The notes below the pieces were generated by a model, which saw nothing but the letters and a program-made list of their open reading frames with translations, was not told the DNA's origin and did not search any database. DNA of 64,000 bases, from the NCBI GenBank assembly GCA_000711775.1, contig ARYC01002629.1:1-64000 (forward strand). The letters are read 5' to 3'. Below are positions 25,801 to 37,650 of the stretch, one piece after another (position 1 is the first letter of the stretch; each line of letters opens with the position of its first letter). The translations under genes and the position numbers were made by a program. This DNA is from Oxytricha trifallax (taxonomy: Eukaryota > Ciliophora > Spirotrichea > Sporadotrichida > Oxytrichidae).

Positions 25801-27707
25801 TTTATTTTACATAAAAAATAAATTGCTATTAAAATTATAATGATAAAATTTACAGGAAATTGAGAAAAAACTATAATATATAAATTAATGGGACTACTTT
25901 TAAAATTATATTGAATGCAGTCGATTAAAATTTTTTGAATTGTAAGGATTAATATTTGTGTGGGTTTATTGGTTGATTATTTTTTCGTTATAGTTATATC
26001 AAGACCATGAGATATAGATGATTATATAATTTTCGTAAAGGAGTATGTGCTAAAAAGGTCGACGGACGAAGTGAAAGTTATTAAATACCAAAATTAAAAA
26101 GAGAGTATCATAGTATAGTATGAGAATAATTTGGGAAAAAAATGATATTCTTTTAGTGTAAGAAATATTATGATATCAAGTAATCATGGAGAAAAATTAT
26201 TTAAAAATTGAGAATCAAAATTTTCATATGAATGGGGATTTTGTTGAGGTGGGAGGGGGGGTCTCGTTTTAGGCACGGGAGGGGGGTGGAGGGGGGGTCT
26301 CGGTTGGAACAGGTAAAATCGATAAATAATTTTTAAGAACTCTTTCTTCTCCGATATCTTGAATATCCCATATATTTATACTATAAAATTTATTAATGCT
26401 GTTTATTTTAAGCGCTCCGTGCAAATCATCAACTCTTATTATAAATATAAAATAAAGTTAAAGTAAATAATTATAAAACCCCTTGCTTCATTTAAGACTG
26501 AAAATAATTGTAAACTGAGAAGGAAATGAATAAAGTACAGATAAATATACTTACTAGTGGTTGATTGATGGAACATTGTTATCTTGATGGCTAAATATTT
26601 TAAAGATAACCAAAAATTAATTTTTTTAATTGGTAGATATGGTTTTCGTTATAAAGTTTAATGATCCTACTAATGTTTTTAATATTGCTGGAATCAATTT
26701 TAATTTCTGATCAGATAATAATCTTTAACCAATATATTATTATAATTATTTCTATTTTAGTAATTAAACTTGATCTTTTTATTCTAAACTCCTTATTTTC
26801 AGTCTTAAATGAATCAAGGGGTTTTATAACATTAATTATTATAATATTTTGCTAATATGCAAAATTATAAATAATTGATTTATTTAGTTTCTCAAGAATG
26901 ATTTATAATTTTGGTTATTTATAATAAAAGAAGAGATACAATAATAACAATGTTTAAAACTTAACTTATCCTACTAAAGTTCTCGAACTTATATTTATTT
27001 ATAAACACAAGGGAGTGCAAAAAACGCCTCCATAAATCTTTATGGTTTTTAAAACCAGTATGTCAAAGATCCTTCAATACCCTAAGAAATGCTAATCCCC
27101 ACCATTGCCCACATCAATCAAAACACATATTAAACTCATTAAGGGGTTTTGGGGTTATTAATCACATAGTCAGTTTATTAACTAATTCAAAAGATCTTTC
27201 TTTATTTAAATATTTTTAAATCATGAAGAAACTAAGAGCTAATTAGTAAAGAAGCTTAGATAAAGATATAGATTCAAGTTCTGGGAAGGAAAAAGATAAT
27301 AATGAAGAAAATAATTAAACAAACGACACTTAATAACCTTTAAATTTAGATGCAAGTAGCTACAATCTCTAGTCAAATATGAATACCACATTAGTTGGTT
27401 TGCAAGAAGGGGATACGCAGCAAGACAATTATCATAGAAATACAGCATTAAAGAATTTCAATGAATCATTCAGTTATGACAACGAGATATTCTCACCGAT
27501 TCAACATCAAAGTTTGAAAAGCACCAATAATTTATAAATATCTATGTTTATAATGAAACTATAGCTCTTTCTAAATAAAAATTACAGAAAAGATCAACTT
27601 AGGCAAAAGAAATTAGATAGAATGATACAAAAAATATATCGCAAAAAAGAAAGTAGGCTGTTGTTACAATAAGCCCACTTTAACAAAAAGATGATATAAA
27701 TCCATGA
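16898..27707 (+). CDS. Paralogue X2: giant secreted/multipass membrane protein
   Basis: Tandem paralogue of X1 with the same layout: signal peptide (MLMLISLLFLGHQILS), intron at the same site, repeat-rich ectodomain, long open ectodomain segment from about 20760 to 21850, hydrophobic segments (22640-24180), and an N/Q-rich tail. The intron after the GSMY block is 251 bp (17277-17527), against 4.9 kb in X1. A 2920-bp TBE-like element at 24240-27159 splits the last exon. Removing it with one AAT joins TTA CAC AAT to CAC ATA GTC in frame, and the tail continues to TGA at 27705-27707. The T-run near 17640 is in frame, unlike X1. Exon borders are only partly resolved. Function unknown. Confidence 0.65.
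18975..19131. repeat. Hairpin in X2, counterpart of 8505-8635
   Basis: The left arm starts GAAGCTGGAAATCAAAATAT. The right arm is its inverse with a few mismatches, ending TTTTCAGCTTC. Arms are about 45 bp and the loop about 65 bp. It occupies the same relative position in X1. It may be an intron or an ancestral IES. Confidence 0.5.
24237..27162. mobile_element. TBE-like element in the last exon of X2
   Basis: The element runs 24240-27159. The left end is CAAAATCCAAAAACCCCTTA, a diverged C4A4 end. The right end, inverted, is AATAACCCCAAAACCCCTTA followed by about 30 bp resembling the TBE subterminal repeat. AAT flanks both ends (24237-24239 and 27160-27162), the ANT-type duplication. X1 has the intact junction at about 14187-14190. 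Inside there is no recognisable transposase, kinase or 22-kDa gene, and a large palindrome (25133-26311) has inserted. It is best read as a non-autonomous or heavily decayed TBE relative. Confidence 0.85.
25133..26311. mobile_element. TGTTC foldback element B (1179 bp), nested
   Basis: Near-perfect inverted repeat with arms of about 560 bp and a loop near 25691-25757. The ends are TGTTCC and GGAACA, flanked by GGTAAA at 25127-25132 and 26312-26317. C-rich and G-rich subterminal tracts mirror those of element A. The arms are nearly identical by eye, implying recent origin or gene conversion. No coding frame. It is nested in the TBE-like element inside X2. Confidence 0.9.
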
Positions 27708-28613
27708 TAAAAAATCAATTTCATCCAATATTTTTAATCAATAAATTAGTAATTAATTAAAATCCAAAATTATTTAATTTATTATCTAAACAGTTTAATT
27801 TATTGATAAGTGAGAATTAAAGTTAAGATTCAAATTAAATATTCAACCAAATTTAATTGTTTAGAAAATTTAAATTACTTTATAATATTAGCAATTTTTA
27901 AATTAAATAAAATATTGGTTTGATAATAATGATTTTACATAATTAGCATCATTTTAAAATTCAATAAATCATTAATTTAACAATTAAATATATATATATA
28001 TATATTAGTTTATTTTAAGCTCACTCTTTGAATATATCCTAAACTATTTATAATTATTTTTTTATGATTAATTAGATGAACTTGTCAGTATAAATTTAAG
28101 AACTTAAATGCCTTCAAAAGTTTTAGATATATAATAATAAGTTTAACATTAATTTTACATTAGTAGATTACTACCCGGAACTATGATTTCACATGATAAA
28201 ACAATACTTTGATTATCTTGAATATTAAAATTGTATTAAATTAGTTAAAGTTTTTTATGAGAGATTAATTTCGAATCAGATAATAATTATCTTTATCAAA
28301 ATTAATATATCAATTATGATAGAAAAAAATATAATAATATAAAAAATAAATATTGATTTACTATATCCTATATATTAATTTATGATAAATAAATACAATT
28401 ATTAATTATTCAATGTTAAAAATGCATATTTATAAAATTTAAATAACTTATTCTTTGCTTTTATAGTCAACTTTTTATATAAATTAATGTTTTATAGATT
28501 ATAACTACTACTGCTGCGTCTTTTAACTTGCAAAATTTATATTCTATATTTTTGACATAAAGAAACATAAAATAAAATAATTAAATAGAATAATTTATAA
28601 AAATTGAATTAAA
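27708..28613. other. Intergenic, nothing recognised
   Basis: Very AT-rich, with a (TA)n run near 27985-28005. No frame, RNA gene or repeat family was recognised. Confidence 0.5.
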
Positions 28614-30883
28614 ATGTAAAAACACCAAATCTCGCAAATTCAAGAAAATTCTAAGAAGTTAATCCCTCAGAAATCCTCTAAAAAGCAATTATCGACTATA
28701 CAACCATCTGCTTCAACTTCTCAAATCACATTAGCAGGCCAAGCAGCAATATAAAAATCTGGGAGAATAAATTCAAGTTCAATTTCTTAAGTTGGCATGA
28801 CATAGAGGCAGTCATTAATCAATCTGCATGGTCAATAATAATTAAATAATATGTCGAATAATAATAATAATACCTAAAATACAGGCAGTGGATAGTATAG
28901 TTTCAGAAATAATATGTATTAAAATTCAAGTTAAAGATAAGAATTGCTTGGTAATGCCACAAAAAACAGTAGTAAAAGTCCCATGATAAATAAAACATAA
29001 GCGAAAAGTAATAATGTGTAAACTGTTTAAATAGGTATTAAGCCAAGTTTTAATGCGAATGTATAGATTATAGATTAAGAAATAAAATAGCATTTGAATT
29101 AAGATATTCCGGAATTTGATGAATTGTTAAATAATCAAGAGCCTAATGACTATCTTATTAATTTTCTATTAAATTAAATTTGTCTTATTCAAGTGTAAAA
29201 CACTTCTATGAGCAACCAAATTCTGTTTAACGATCATGACGAGGGTTAAAACCTTGAACTTCATAGACTTGGGCAAAACTAATACTTATTTGAGCTTCCT
29301 AGATCAAATATCTCTTTTAAAAAGCCAACTAATCAATCTGAGTGCAGTTCTCCTTATCTTTCCAAAATTTAGAGCAAAAACGAATAGGTAGAAGAAGAGA
29401 AAATTAGTCAATTCTAAATGATTAGCAAGAATTAAAACACAATTTAATCACATAGCTCTTTTGTTATCAATAAAATGCAGTAAAAATAAGAAAAGACTAA
29501 GGTCAATGAAGTGCCATATTAAGAAAGCAATTTTTCAGGTAATTATGACACAAACAACTCCAGTCTAAATATAGGAGAAGAGAAAACTCTTAAGGATGAT
29601 CAGAAAGAAATTAGGTGCATTCAGCTTGCCTAATATGCTATATAAAACGTCAGAAATACCAACGTTTTAACGAATGCGATCAGTTAAAAGCAAATTAGTA
29701 CAAAATAAACGAAATAGGGTGTTATGAGTCCTATTTAATCAAATTAGAATAGCTAATTTCAGTAAAGATCATAAGCAATTGATTTTAAGCAAAAGACTCC
29801 CTTTAAAGGAGCAATTTAATCACCGAATGATTACAGCCCTATGTTAAACAAAAAAACTGTAAAGCCTCAGAAAAGATTGAAAAAAGGCAAATCTGAAAGT
29901 AGCTTAAGTGGCTTAGGAATTATTATTCCACAAAAACAGCATTTCTAAAATAAAGTCCTCAAGCAAATCTAGTAAGCTGAGCAGTCAGAGTTTATTAGTC
30001 CATTTGACAGTGAAATAGTTTCTCAGTAAAACTTGAATGTTTCACACATCCATATAGACAATGACTAAGAATACCAAATAATGAAGCCTAATAAGAGTCC
30101 CTTATTAAAAAAGGCTCCTTATGAAGATAGCACTTTCTTGAATTAATTTGAATTTGACGATGAGCAGCATGATTTCGACATTATTTTGAGCTAATGAGAT
30201 AGAAATCTCTAGGTACCACGATCAAACACTATGAATCAGCCCAGAGCTCATAAAAATACAGCCAATTCACACTAATTCTAAAAGGAATAAAAGAATAATT
30301 AATTGAATGAAATGTAAGCTTTGGGAAGTTAGAGGAAAAGCTTGAGTTACCTACAAGGAGAAGATGATAAAAATGATAATAATAGAAATAGTCATTATGT
30401 AAGAATATTTTTATAAAAAATATTAACTGAATTGTTTAATATAGACACCCTAGAGAAGAAGCGGAGATTAGTTTGAGTTGCTTTCTGGCTCAAATAACTT
30501 TTAGTATTCTAATGAAATGAAGACTGTTAATTTAATATTTTTAGACTACTTTAATCTAAACTTTCTAAATTTTTTTTTAATAGACTGTTTAGAATAGCTA
30601 AAATGGCAGACTATCAAGAAAATCTAAAGTAAACTATTAAAAACTTTTGCATACTCAACATCATTTCTAGATAATTGAATATGAGAAGAAAATTTTTGAA
30701 GCAGAAAGTAGGTATGAGCTTGAAAAGCGGAAGCATGATTAACTCATAAAAGAAGTATAGAGATTGTTTATGGAAACAAAAGAATTGGAACATGGGGTGG
30801 GTGCTCTTGAAAGGGAAAATTTGGATTTCTTAAACTATATGAATAATATTATGATGGCTAAGACCAAGATATTTATTCAATGA
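28614..30883 (+). CDS. Q/N/S-rich protein with C-terminal coiled coil
   Basis: Not recognised. From ATG 28614 an uninterrupted frame of 527 codons, rich in Q, N, S and K, reaches a TGA at 30195. The same frame continues (NLQVPRSNTMNQPRAHKN) for about 65 more codons to an intron at about 30397-30444. An exon follows, then a predicted IES at 30521-30589. The final exon encodes a charged coiled coil (YEKKIFEAESRYELEKRKHD) ending at TGA 30881-30883. The internal TGA may sit in a short eliminated segment (see findings) or be the true stop of a shorter protein. Low complexity suggests a scaffold or regulatory protein, but nothing specific. Confidence 0.7.
30521..30589. other. Predicted IES, pointer AGACTGTT
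   Basis: The 8-bp direct repeat AGACTGTT lies at 30521-30528 and 30582-30589, with AT-rich spacer between and no GT donor. Deleting 61 bp joins ATG AAG ACT GTT to TAG AAT AGC in the downstream coiled-coil frame. Confidence 0.75.
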
Positions 30884-31220
30884 GGTCTTTATTTAAAAAT
30901 AATTATCATTGATTTTTTATTTATAGATCAATATGATGGGAAATTGGATTATAAAATTAATTAAAAAATAATTTTATAAGAATTTAAAATTTTTCCACCA
31001 TTAAATGTTTTTTAAAAATATACTTCCTTCCTGTTTTTCAATTAAATTGAAATTTTTTAAAATTTAATCATCAATAAAAATCTATGGATATAGATTTATA
31101 TTATAAATAATAATCTCTTCAACCTGATATATCCAATTCCTAAAAGAGATTAGCAAATTTTATTAAAAAAATAAAAATATCTTGAATTATATAGATTTAA
31201 CTTTATTGAAATAAATTAAA
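30884..31220. other. Intergenic, nothing recognised
   Basis: AT-rich spacer between two head-to-tail genes. No motif supported. Confidence 0.5.
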
Positions 31221-34026
31221 ATGTAAGTTTAAGTGTAGCAAGTAGAGCTTGCTACAAAAGCAAACAAAATAAAATAAAAATTAAAGAAGATATTCTCGTA
31301 AATAGACTCACAAAACACTGGTAAAATAAAAAATGAGTTATTTCTCGAACTATTAGCACTTCATAATATAAAGCTAAACAAATCAGATTATGAATTTTTG
31401 AGATAGAAATATGTAAAAAATACAAATGGGAGTGAAGTCATATAATTTAAGGAAGCACTTAGTCATGTGTATATTGATGTAAATAATTTCAGTTCAGAGG
31501 AGAGGTAAGATTTATAATCTTAATTTATATTTATATGTGTGTAGTTGGATAGTGAGAAAGGTTTATACTAAAAGTATGATGGGAAGCAAAGCAAGCGCCT
31601 CTGTATATGGATTGAATAAAATCATAAAAGATGAAGCAGCAAGTTAATTAAATTAAAAATTGCTTGCAAGTTACAATAATAATGAAAAACTAGGTCAGTA
31701 AATTAATGAAGCAAAATTCAATCATAAAGATAACTCAACTTCTGTTCAAAGTACCACTAGAAGTAGGGCTTAATCTCAAAAATCAGTGAGGGAGTAAGGA
31801 CAAGGTCAACAAACTAATCAATCTCCATATCTAGTGAATCAAACAGCAAGTAAGTAAACTTAAAATTTCACAGATTCACTGAGGTATCAATCTAATAAAG
31901 AGATTCTGTAAAATTCTTCAAGTCTACTAAACCAAGATAATAAATTTGAAGCTACAAGTTGGGAGCCAGAGCATTATGATTAAGGTGTCTGGAATAAGGA
32001 GGGAAGGAAGTTATTCACAGAAAAGAATTGTAATTACTCCAGCACTAACTATGACATAGTTTAAAACATGAACTAGTAACTTATAAATAGTAGAACAAGA
32101 CAATCGAGAGGGTCTTCATTAATGTACAGCACTATTGGGGATAATTTTGAGTCTCGAAAATATTCTACTTAAAGTAATGCTGGCGGTTTGAATAACCAAA
32201 TCCAACAAGAGTGGTCACCCTACAATAAAACTCAATATTCAAGCTCGAATAAATTTAATTCGAGTATTAAAGTCGAAAGTCCTAATAAAAAACAAAATGA
32301 TAGACCTCATGAGCTAAGAAGCACAATTGTTGATAAATATCTAGTAAGTCTACTTTAAGATGATTCTAAAAATAACAAAGTTGAAATGTAAGCTATATGC
32401 TTTTATTTAAAATTTCATTTCATAGTGTAAACGCAATGTATGAAATGAATGTAGATAACAGAATATTAAATAACTTAAGGCAAACCATGAATGGTTTAGT
32501 TGTTGAAGAAAAGGGTTTGCTAAGTGTAAATTAATTTAGAGAGCTATTCTTAAGCTTCTTCAAAGACAACTTAAAATGCAACACTATTTATGATTTACTT
32601 CTACCAGTTATCTTGGTGAGTATTACTTGTATATAAACTTAAATTTATTCAGGACGGTGATGGAGTCAGCATAAGCAAGCTCTCAGCATTTATAGATTTC
32701 TTCAATTTCTTGCCATTCAAAATAAGAAAGCACAAAAACAGTTCATCGTTAATGTTTTAGGTAATGAACTCAAACAAGCAAAACAAGTCCCATCTATAAA
32801 AGTCAAAGGACGTGGATAATGAAAAACATACTTTTACACAGCTTCTTAGCTTGATTTGGGCTAAGATATATGAGAGATTTCCAAATATTAATGCTGCCTT
32901 TAGATTTTTCGATTCTAATTATGATTAAGAGATTCATTTCAATGAATTTGCTTAAGGCATTGAATATCTCAGACTGAAACTATCTTATGAAGACATTGGT
33001 TTTAATTTGAATTACTCTTAATTATTTTTAACTACATTTGGAAAATATACAGATACATGGACACTAATGGGGATGGACATATAGGATACTCAGAGTTCTG
33101 TTAACTCTGTGAAGAAAAATGGAGAAATATAGATCCTTTTGAAACCTTGCAATCTCATAAGGAACAACAGTAGAAGAGACTTATCGAGTTAAAAGATAAA
33201 GAGCTACAGGCAATCGAGAACGCTAAAAGATAGGCAATTTAATCTCAATAAAACAATTCCGATTCGCCAGGGAATTAATAAAGTCCAATATCAAATTTAA
33301 ATTCAAAATTTAATATATATAAATTAAAGTTTAGAGAAGAACCACAATATTATTGGAGTAATTAGAAGGAAAATCAAAGGAAAAATTGATCTAAATGTAA
33401 TAGAAGAGAAATTATTTACATTTTATATATTTTTAATTCAAGATAGTTGAGCACCATTGATCAATCATAAATGTTAAGGACCGATCACTCTTCCATTTAG
33501 AATAAAACTTAATAATCAATAATTTATAGCTAACAAAATAATCAGAACTAAGATCAGTTAATTGGAGGTATAAGAAGAAACTCTGTTATAAATTAAAGTT
33601 TATAATAGAGCAAGAACCAACATTTACCCACTAAATCAATTGATTAAGTATCTTAATTTTGATTTTTCTATATCCCGAGCAAGTAATCATAGCTATCTTA
33701 ATAAAAGTTTTGACATTGGAAAAATGAGAATGACTCAAGCTTAATTTCCTCAAATAAATCAAGACCGAACTAAAAAATAAGTAGAAAATCAATTAAATAA
33801 GTCAATTGACTTAGAAAAATCTAGATACTCCCAGGCCTCTCTTATAAAACCACAATAAAAGTAGAATTTGTTTAATGATACAAAATAATCATTAAATAAG
33901 CTTAATCCAAAAGATATATAACTTTAATTCAATAGATAGCAGCTAAAGGAAACACTGTATTCGAATTATTATGAAAACAAAAGAGCAATGAATAAATCAG
34001 TAGTATCTGTAATTTCTAAATAATGA
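31221..34026 (+). CDS. EF-hand calcium-binding protein
   Basis: Probable Ca2+-binding regulatory protein. The N-terminal ~90 codons have an EF-hand-like fold pattern (IFSQIDSQNTGKIKNELFLE). A long Q/S/N-rich linker follows, then an EF-hand region at about 32400-33110. That region has a degenerate loop (FFDSNYDQEIHFNEFAQ) and a canonical one (MDTNGDGHIGYSEF). The tail is K/Q-rich. Introns: 31505-31544, about 32390-32425, about 32616-32652, one at about 32998-33052, and 33397-33442. Two micro-IESs are predicted in the tail (33366-33384 and 33640-33664). With all removed the frame runs from ATG 31221 to TGA 34024-34026. A closer family cannot be assigned by eye. Confidence 0.75.
33366..33384. 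other. Predicted 11-bp micro-IES, pointer AAGGAAAA
   Basis: AAGGAAAA occurs at 33366-33373 and 33377-33384 with only TCA between. Dropping 11 bp removes an in-frame TGA at 33388 and links exactly to the phase of the next exon across intron 33397-33442. A simple tandem duplication or sequencing slip is the alternative. Confidence 0.5.
33640..33664. other. Predicted 19-bp micro-IES, pointer TTGATT
   Basis: TTGATT at 33640-33645 and 33659-33664. Deleting 19 bp joins AAA TCA ATT GAT to TTT TCT ATA in frame and removes a TGA. No GT donor is present at the border. Confidence 0.6.
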
Positions 34027-34115
34027 TTCTTATAACTATTAATTTAATAATTCTAAACTTCTAATATGAAAAATTTAATCTAATATTTGAATCTAATATT
34101 AAGTCGAATTTTCAA

Positions 34116-36190
34116 TACATAGTTGGCATCGAGATATCTAGCAAGTTTGTAAGCTTCCTCTTCCTCTGATCCCATAGTCTAATAAAAAATTAATTAGAGA
34201 CATTTTTTCTTACTCTTCCAACTGTGGCAATGTGAGTGTTGTTCCAAGTGTTGTTATCAACAAGGACAGTTCTGTTACCCATACCAGTAATTTAGTAACC
34301 ATAATCCCACCAAGAAAGAATCTTAGCATCCTTAGCGGTGTTCATTTTCAACCAGTAGTAAGCTTCTCTGAAGTCATCAATAATAACTCTAGAACCATCT
34401 TGTCTTCTGCTGGCTAAGATGATTGATGGAGATGAGTAAGCCTCAGCAGCCATATATGTTGAGTGATAGACGTAACTTGAAAGGAAGTATACGAAGAAGG
34501 CCATAACAACAGCAGCTACTTCGAAGGGTACTCTCTTCTTCTTTCCTTTGCCTGACTCACTTGCTTGCTTTTGAGATGATTTCTTTCCTGAAGCTTAGAT
34601 AGATTGGTCGTTTTCTTCTTCGTTGAATTGTTCACTAAGACTCTTTTGTTCAGCAAGGGCAGCTCTGATAGACTTTGACATCTTTCTTAAGATTTCTGAA
34701 AGACCAATAGCTGCAAGAACGCAAGCTGCTGGAGCGATAACAAGCATAAGACGAATCATAACGCAGGAGAAGTAGGTTGAAAGAACTCCATAGATTCCAA
34801 CGAAAAGCTTGCCATAGGTAACTTTATGGTTAAGGCAATAGTAAAAACCAACTGGAATAAAGATCATTAAATATTGGAGATCAAAGAAGTATGATCTAAT
34901 AAGGTTTTTTATTTTTTAATTCTTATGATGACCATGAAGTTGGTTAATGCTCAGAGACTGATGCAATAATTGGGATGTATTTCTTGGCATAAGTAGGGTC
35001 CAAAAGAGTCAAAGATCTTCCACTCCATCTAGTAGCTCCTGAAACAGTGATTACAATGAAAATGAAACCAAAACCAGCAGTAGCTAAACCGAAGGCAACT
35101 CTGGTAAGGATAGCAAATTGCTCTTCAGCAAGATTCTTTCTTATGTATTCAATCACAACATAGATGTTCATGATTCCGAAAACACAGTGAGAAGCGAGAT
35201 GCTCACTTGACTTAATAGCGTTGAAACCAACGAATGGGATCAACATAGCCATAACAGTTCCTAGTACATAAAACACACTGTAGGCAACATAGATCTTCAT
35301 GCTGAACTTGTTAATGAAAATGGTTCCAAGAACAAAGATTGGGATAATGTTGATAATAAAAGAGTAACCACCCCAGGCAGCAACCATGTAGAAGTATGAT
35401 AGTGTGCATGCAACACTCCAGAAGACTGATCCAGTGTTAACAGCTTTGATCCAGAGCCAGAAAGTAGTAATAAGAGCCCAAATTGCAACACCTTCATTAT
35501 CATATGAACCAGCAACACTTCTTGAAATGTATGATGGGACAATAGATATAAAGAGAGCTGAGAAGAGACCTGCTTCTGGTCTGTTTGTGCACTCTTTAGT
35601 AAAGAAGTAAGTTGAAATAGAGGTAAGGCCAGCAAATACTAAATAGTTAAACTAATATTTATTTTACTGGAGCCAAGAACACACACACGTTTCTAATATC
35701 AACTGGGAATGAGAGGAAATCAAGGAACCATTTAATGCTGGCTGAAGTAACCATGATACCTGGGAAAATTGTGCCTCCAATAACTCTTCCAAGTGGATAC
35801 CATGACTCACTATCAAACCAATTCCAGAATTGATAGAGTCCTTCTTATGTAAGATACTTGGTAGTTCTGTAATTGAACCATGGATCGAACTCATGGATAA
35901 CCGATTCGAATCTAATAACTGAGAAGACTCTCACTGCAAATGCCAAGATGGCAATTAAAGCCAAAATGACGATTTTCAAAACTGGAGCGTATAACTTCAG
36001 GGATGAAAAAACTTCTTTCTGATAATAAAGTTATAATAATTTATAGATCTTTTGCTGGTTCATCATGAACTCTTTGAACTTTAGATTCCTGAATTGAGCT
36101 CTCTGCAAGTTTCTAACTTTGGTCTAGATTATCATCAATAATCTGTGATTAGGAGACTGCGGCTCCCTTCTTTCCTTTACGTTTATCCAT
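34116..36190 (-). CDS. STT3: STT3 oligosaccharyltransferase, 5' part (scrambled gene)
   Basis: Catalytic subunit of oligosaccharyltransferase, which transfers the lipid-linked glycan to Asn-X-Ser/Thr in the ER. From ATG 36190 the protein reads a lysine-rich N-terminus, a membrane segment, the conserved DPWFNYR catalytic-site motif, [16 protein letters not shown], many membrane spans, and WWDYGYQ, the acceptor-binding motif. It ends at ...ARYLDANYV near 34116, where coding stops abruptly. Two IESs (34 and 28 bp) and one intron (34179-34213) are removed to keep the frame. The C-terminal segment lies at 36304-36669 in the opposite orientation. The roughly 30-40 residues expected between them were not found. 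Confidence 0.95.
35637..35668. other. Predicted 28-bp IES in STT3, pointer AGTA
   Basis: On the coding (minus) strand AGTA flanks an AT-rich spacer. Removing 28 bp joins TTG GCT CCA GTA to TTT GCT GGC, restoring the conserved STT3 sequence. Reading it as a GT...AG intron would remove 29 bp and shift the frame, so germline excision fits better. Confidence 0.85.
36014..36052. other. Predicted 34-bp IES in STT3, pointer AAAGA
   Basis: On the minus strand AAAGA lies at both borders. Deleting 34 bp joins CCA GCA AAA GA to A GTT TTT TCA and links the N-terminal frame to the first membrane span. No GT donor is available. Confidence 0.85.
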
Positions 36191-36303
36191 ATTATATACC
36201 AATTTGGAAAAGATACAAATTTAATTATAGTGTGATTTGATTCTTAATTCTTATCCATTCAGATCTTTTGATTTAACAGCTTAACTTTACATTCATTAAT
36301 TTA

Positions 36304-36669
36304 GCTGGTGTTTTCCCACAAATTAAGGAGAACAACTATTACAACAATGGTGTTTACAGAATCGACTCAGAAGCTTCACCAACTATGAAAAACTGCTTGA
36401 TGTACAAATTGTGCTACTACAGATTTGATGAAGTTACTACAACCTAAGGCAAGCCAACTGGTTGGGATACTGTAAGAAACGCAGAAATCGGACACAAAGG
36501 GTTCAAATTAAAGCACTTCAGAGAGGCTTACACTAGTGAGAGATGGATTGTTAGAATCTATGAAGTTATGCCACTTGCCACCATGGATCCAAAGATGGAC
36601 CCTAAGTATGCTATCACTGCATCCATGCTCACAGTCAACAAGCCAAAGACTTCAAAGCCTGAAATTTGA
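36304..36669 (+). CDS. STT3: STT3 oligosaccharyltransferase, inverted 3' segment
   Basis: This plus-strand frame encodes the C-terminal lumenal end of STT3: [43 protein letters not shown], and [11 protein letters not shown], ending at TGA 36667-36669. It has no start codon of its own. It lies 114 bp beyond the STT3 start codon and points the opposite way from the rest of the gene. This is the expected layout of a scrambled germline gene that needs inversion during macronuclear development. Confidence 0.93.
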
Positions 36670-36832
36670 AGAAATTCAAAACATTTGGATTCGCTTAAAC
36701 TCCTAAGTGACTCTTAAATTCGATATTAAAACTCTAATTTCCCTAAAAATAATTAACTCATAAATTTACTAATATATTAATACTATCACTAAATTTAATA
36801 AAAGTTATATCAGGAAATTTATAATTTCAAAA

Positions 36833-37563
<731 letters not shown>

Positions 37564-37650
37564 TATTAAATAAAGTTTGAAAGTATTTATTCTAAAGTTT
37601 TGTGAAATCACTAATATATCTAATACTTGTCTATAAGAACTGCAACTCAT

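Noticed and set aside
26661-26855. Hydrophobic frame inside the TBE-like element
   Set aside because: Pure AT-rich composition; not similar to any TBE protein seen in this window.
35297-35635. 112-codon minus-strand frame starting MLALPLF
   Set aside because: It is an out-of-frame reading of STT3; the true frame carries [12 protein letters not shown].
35637-35668. Spliceosomal intron in STT3
   Set aside because: GT...AG removal would take 29 bp and shift the frame; removal between AGTA repeats takes 28 bp and restores it.
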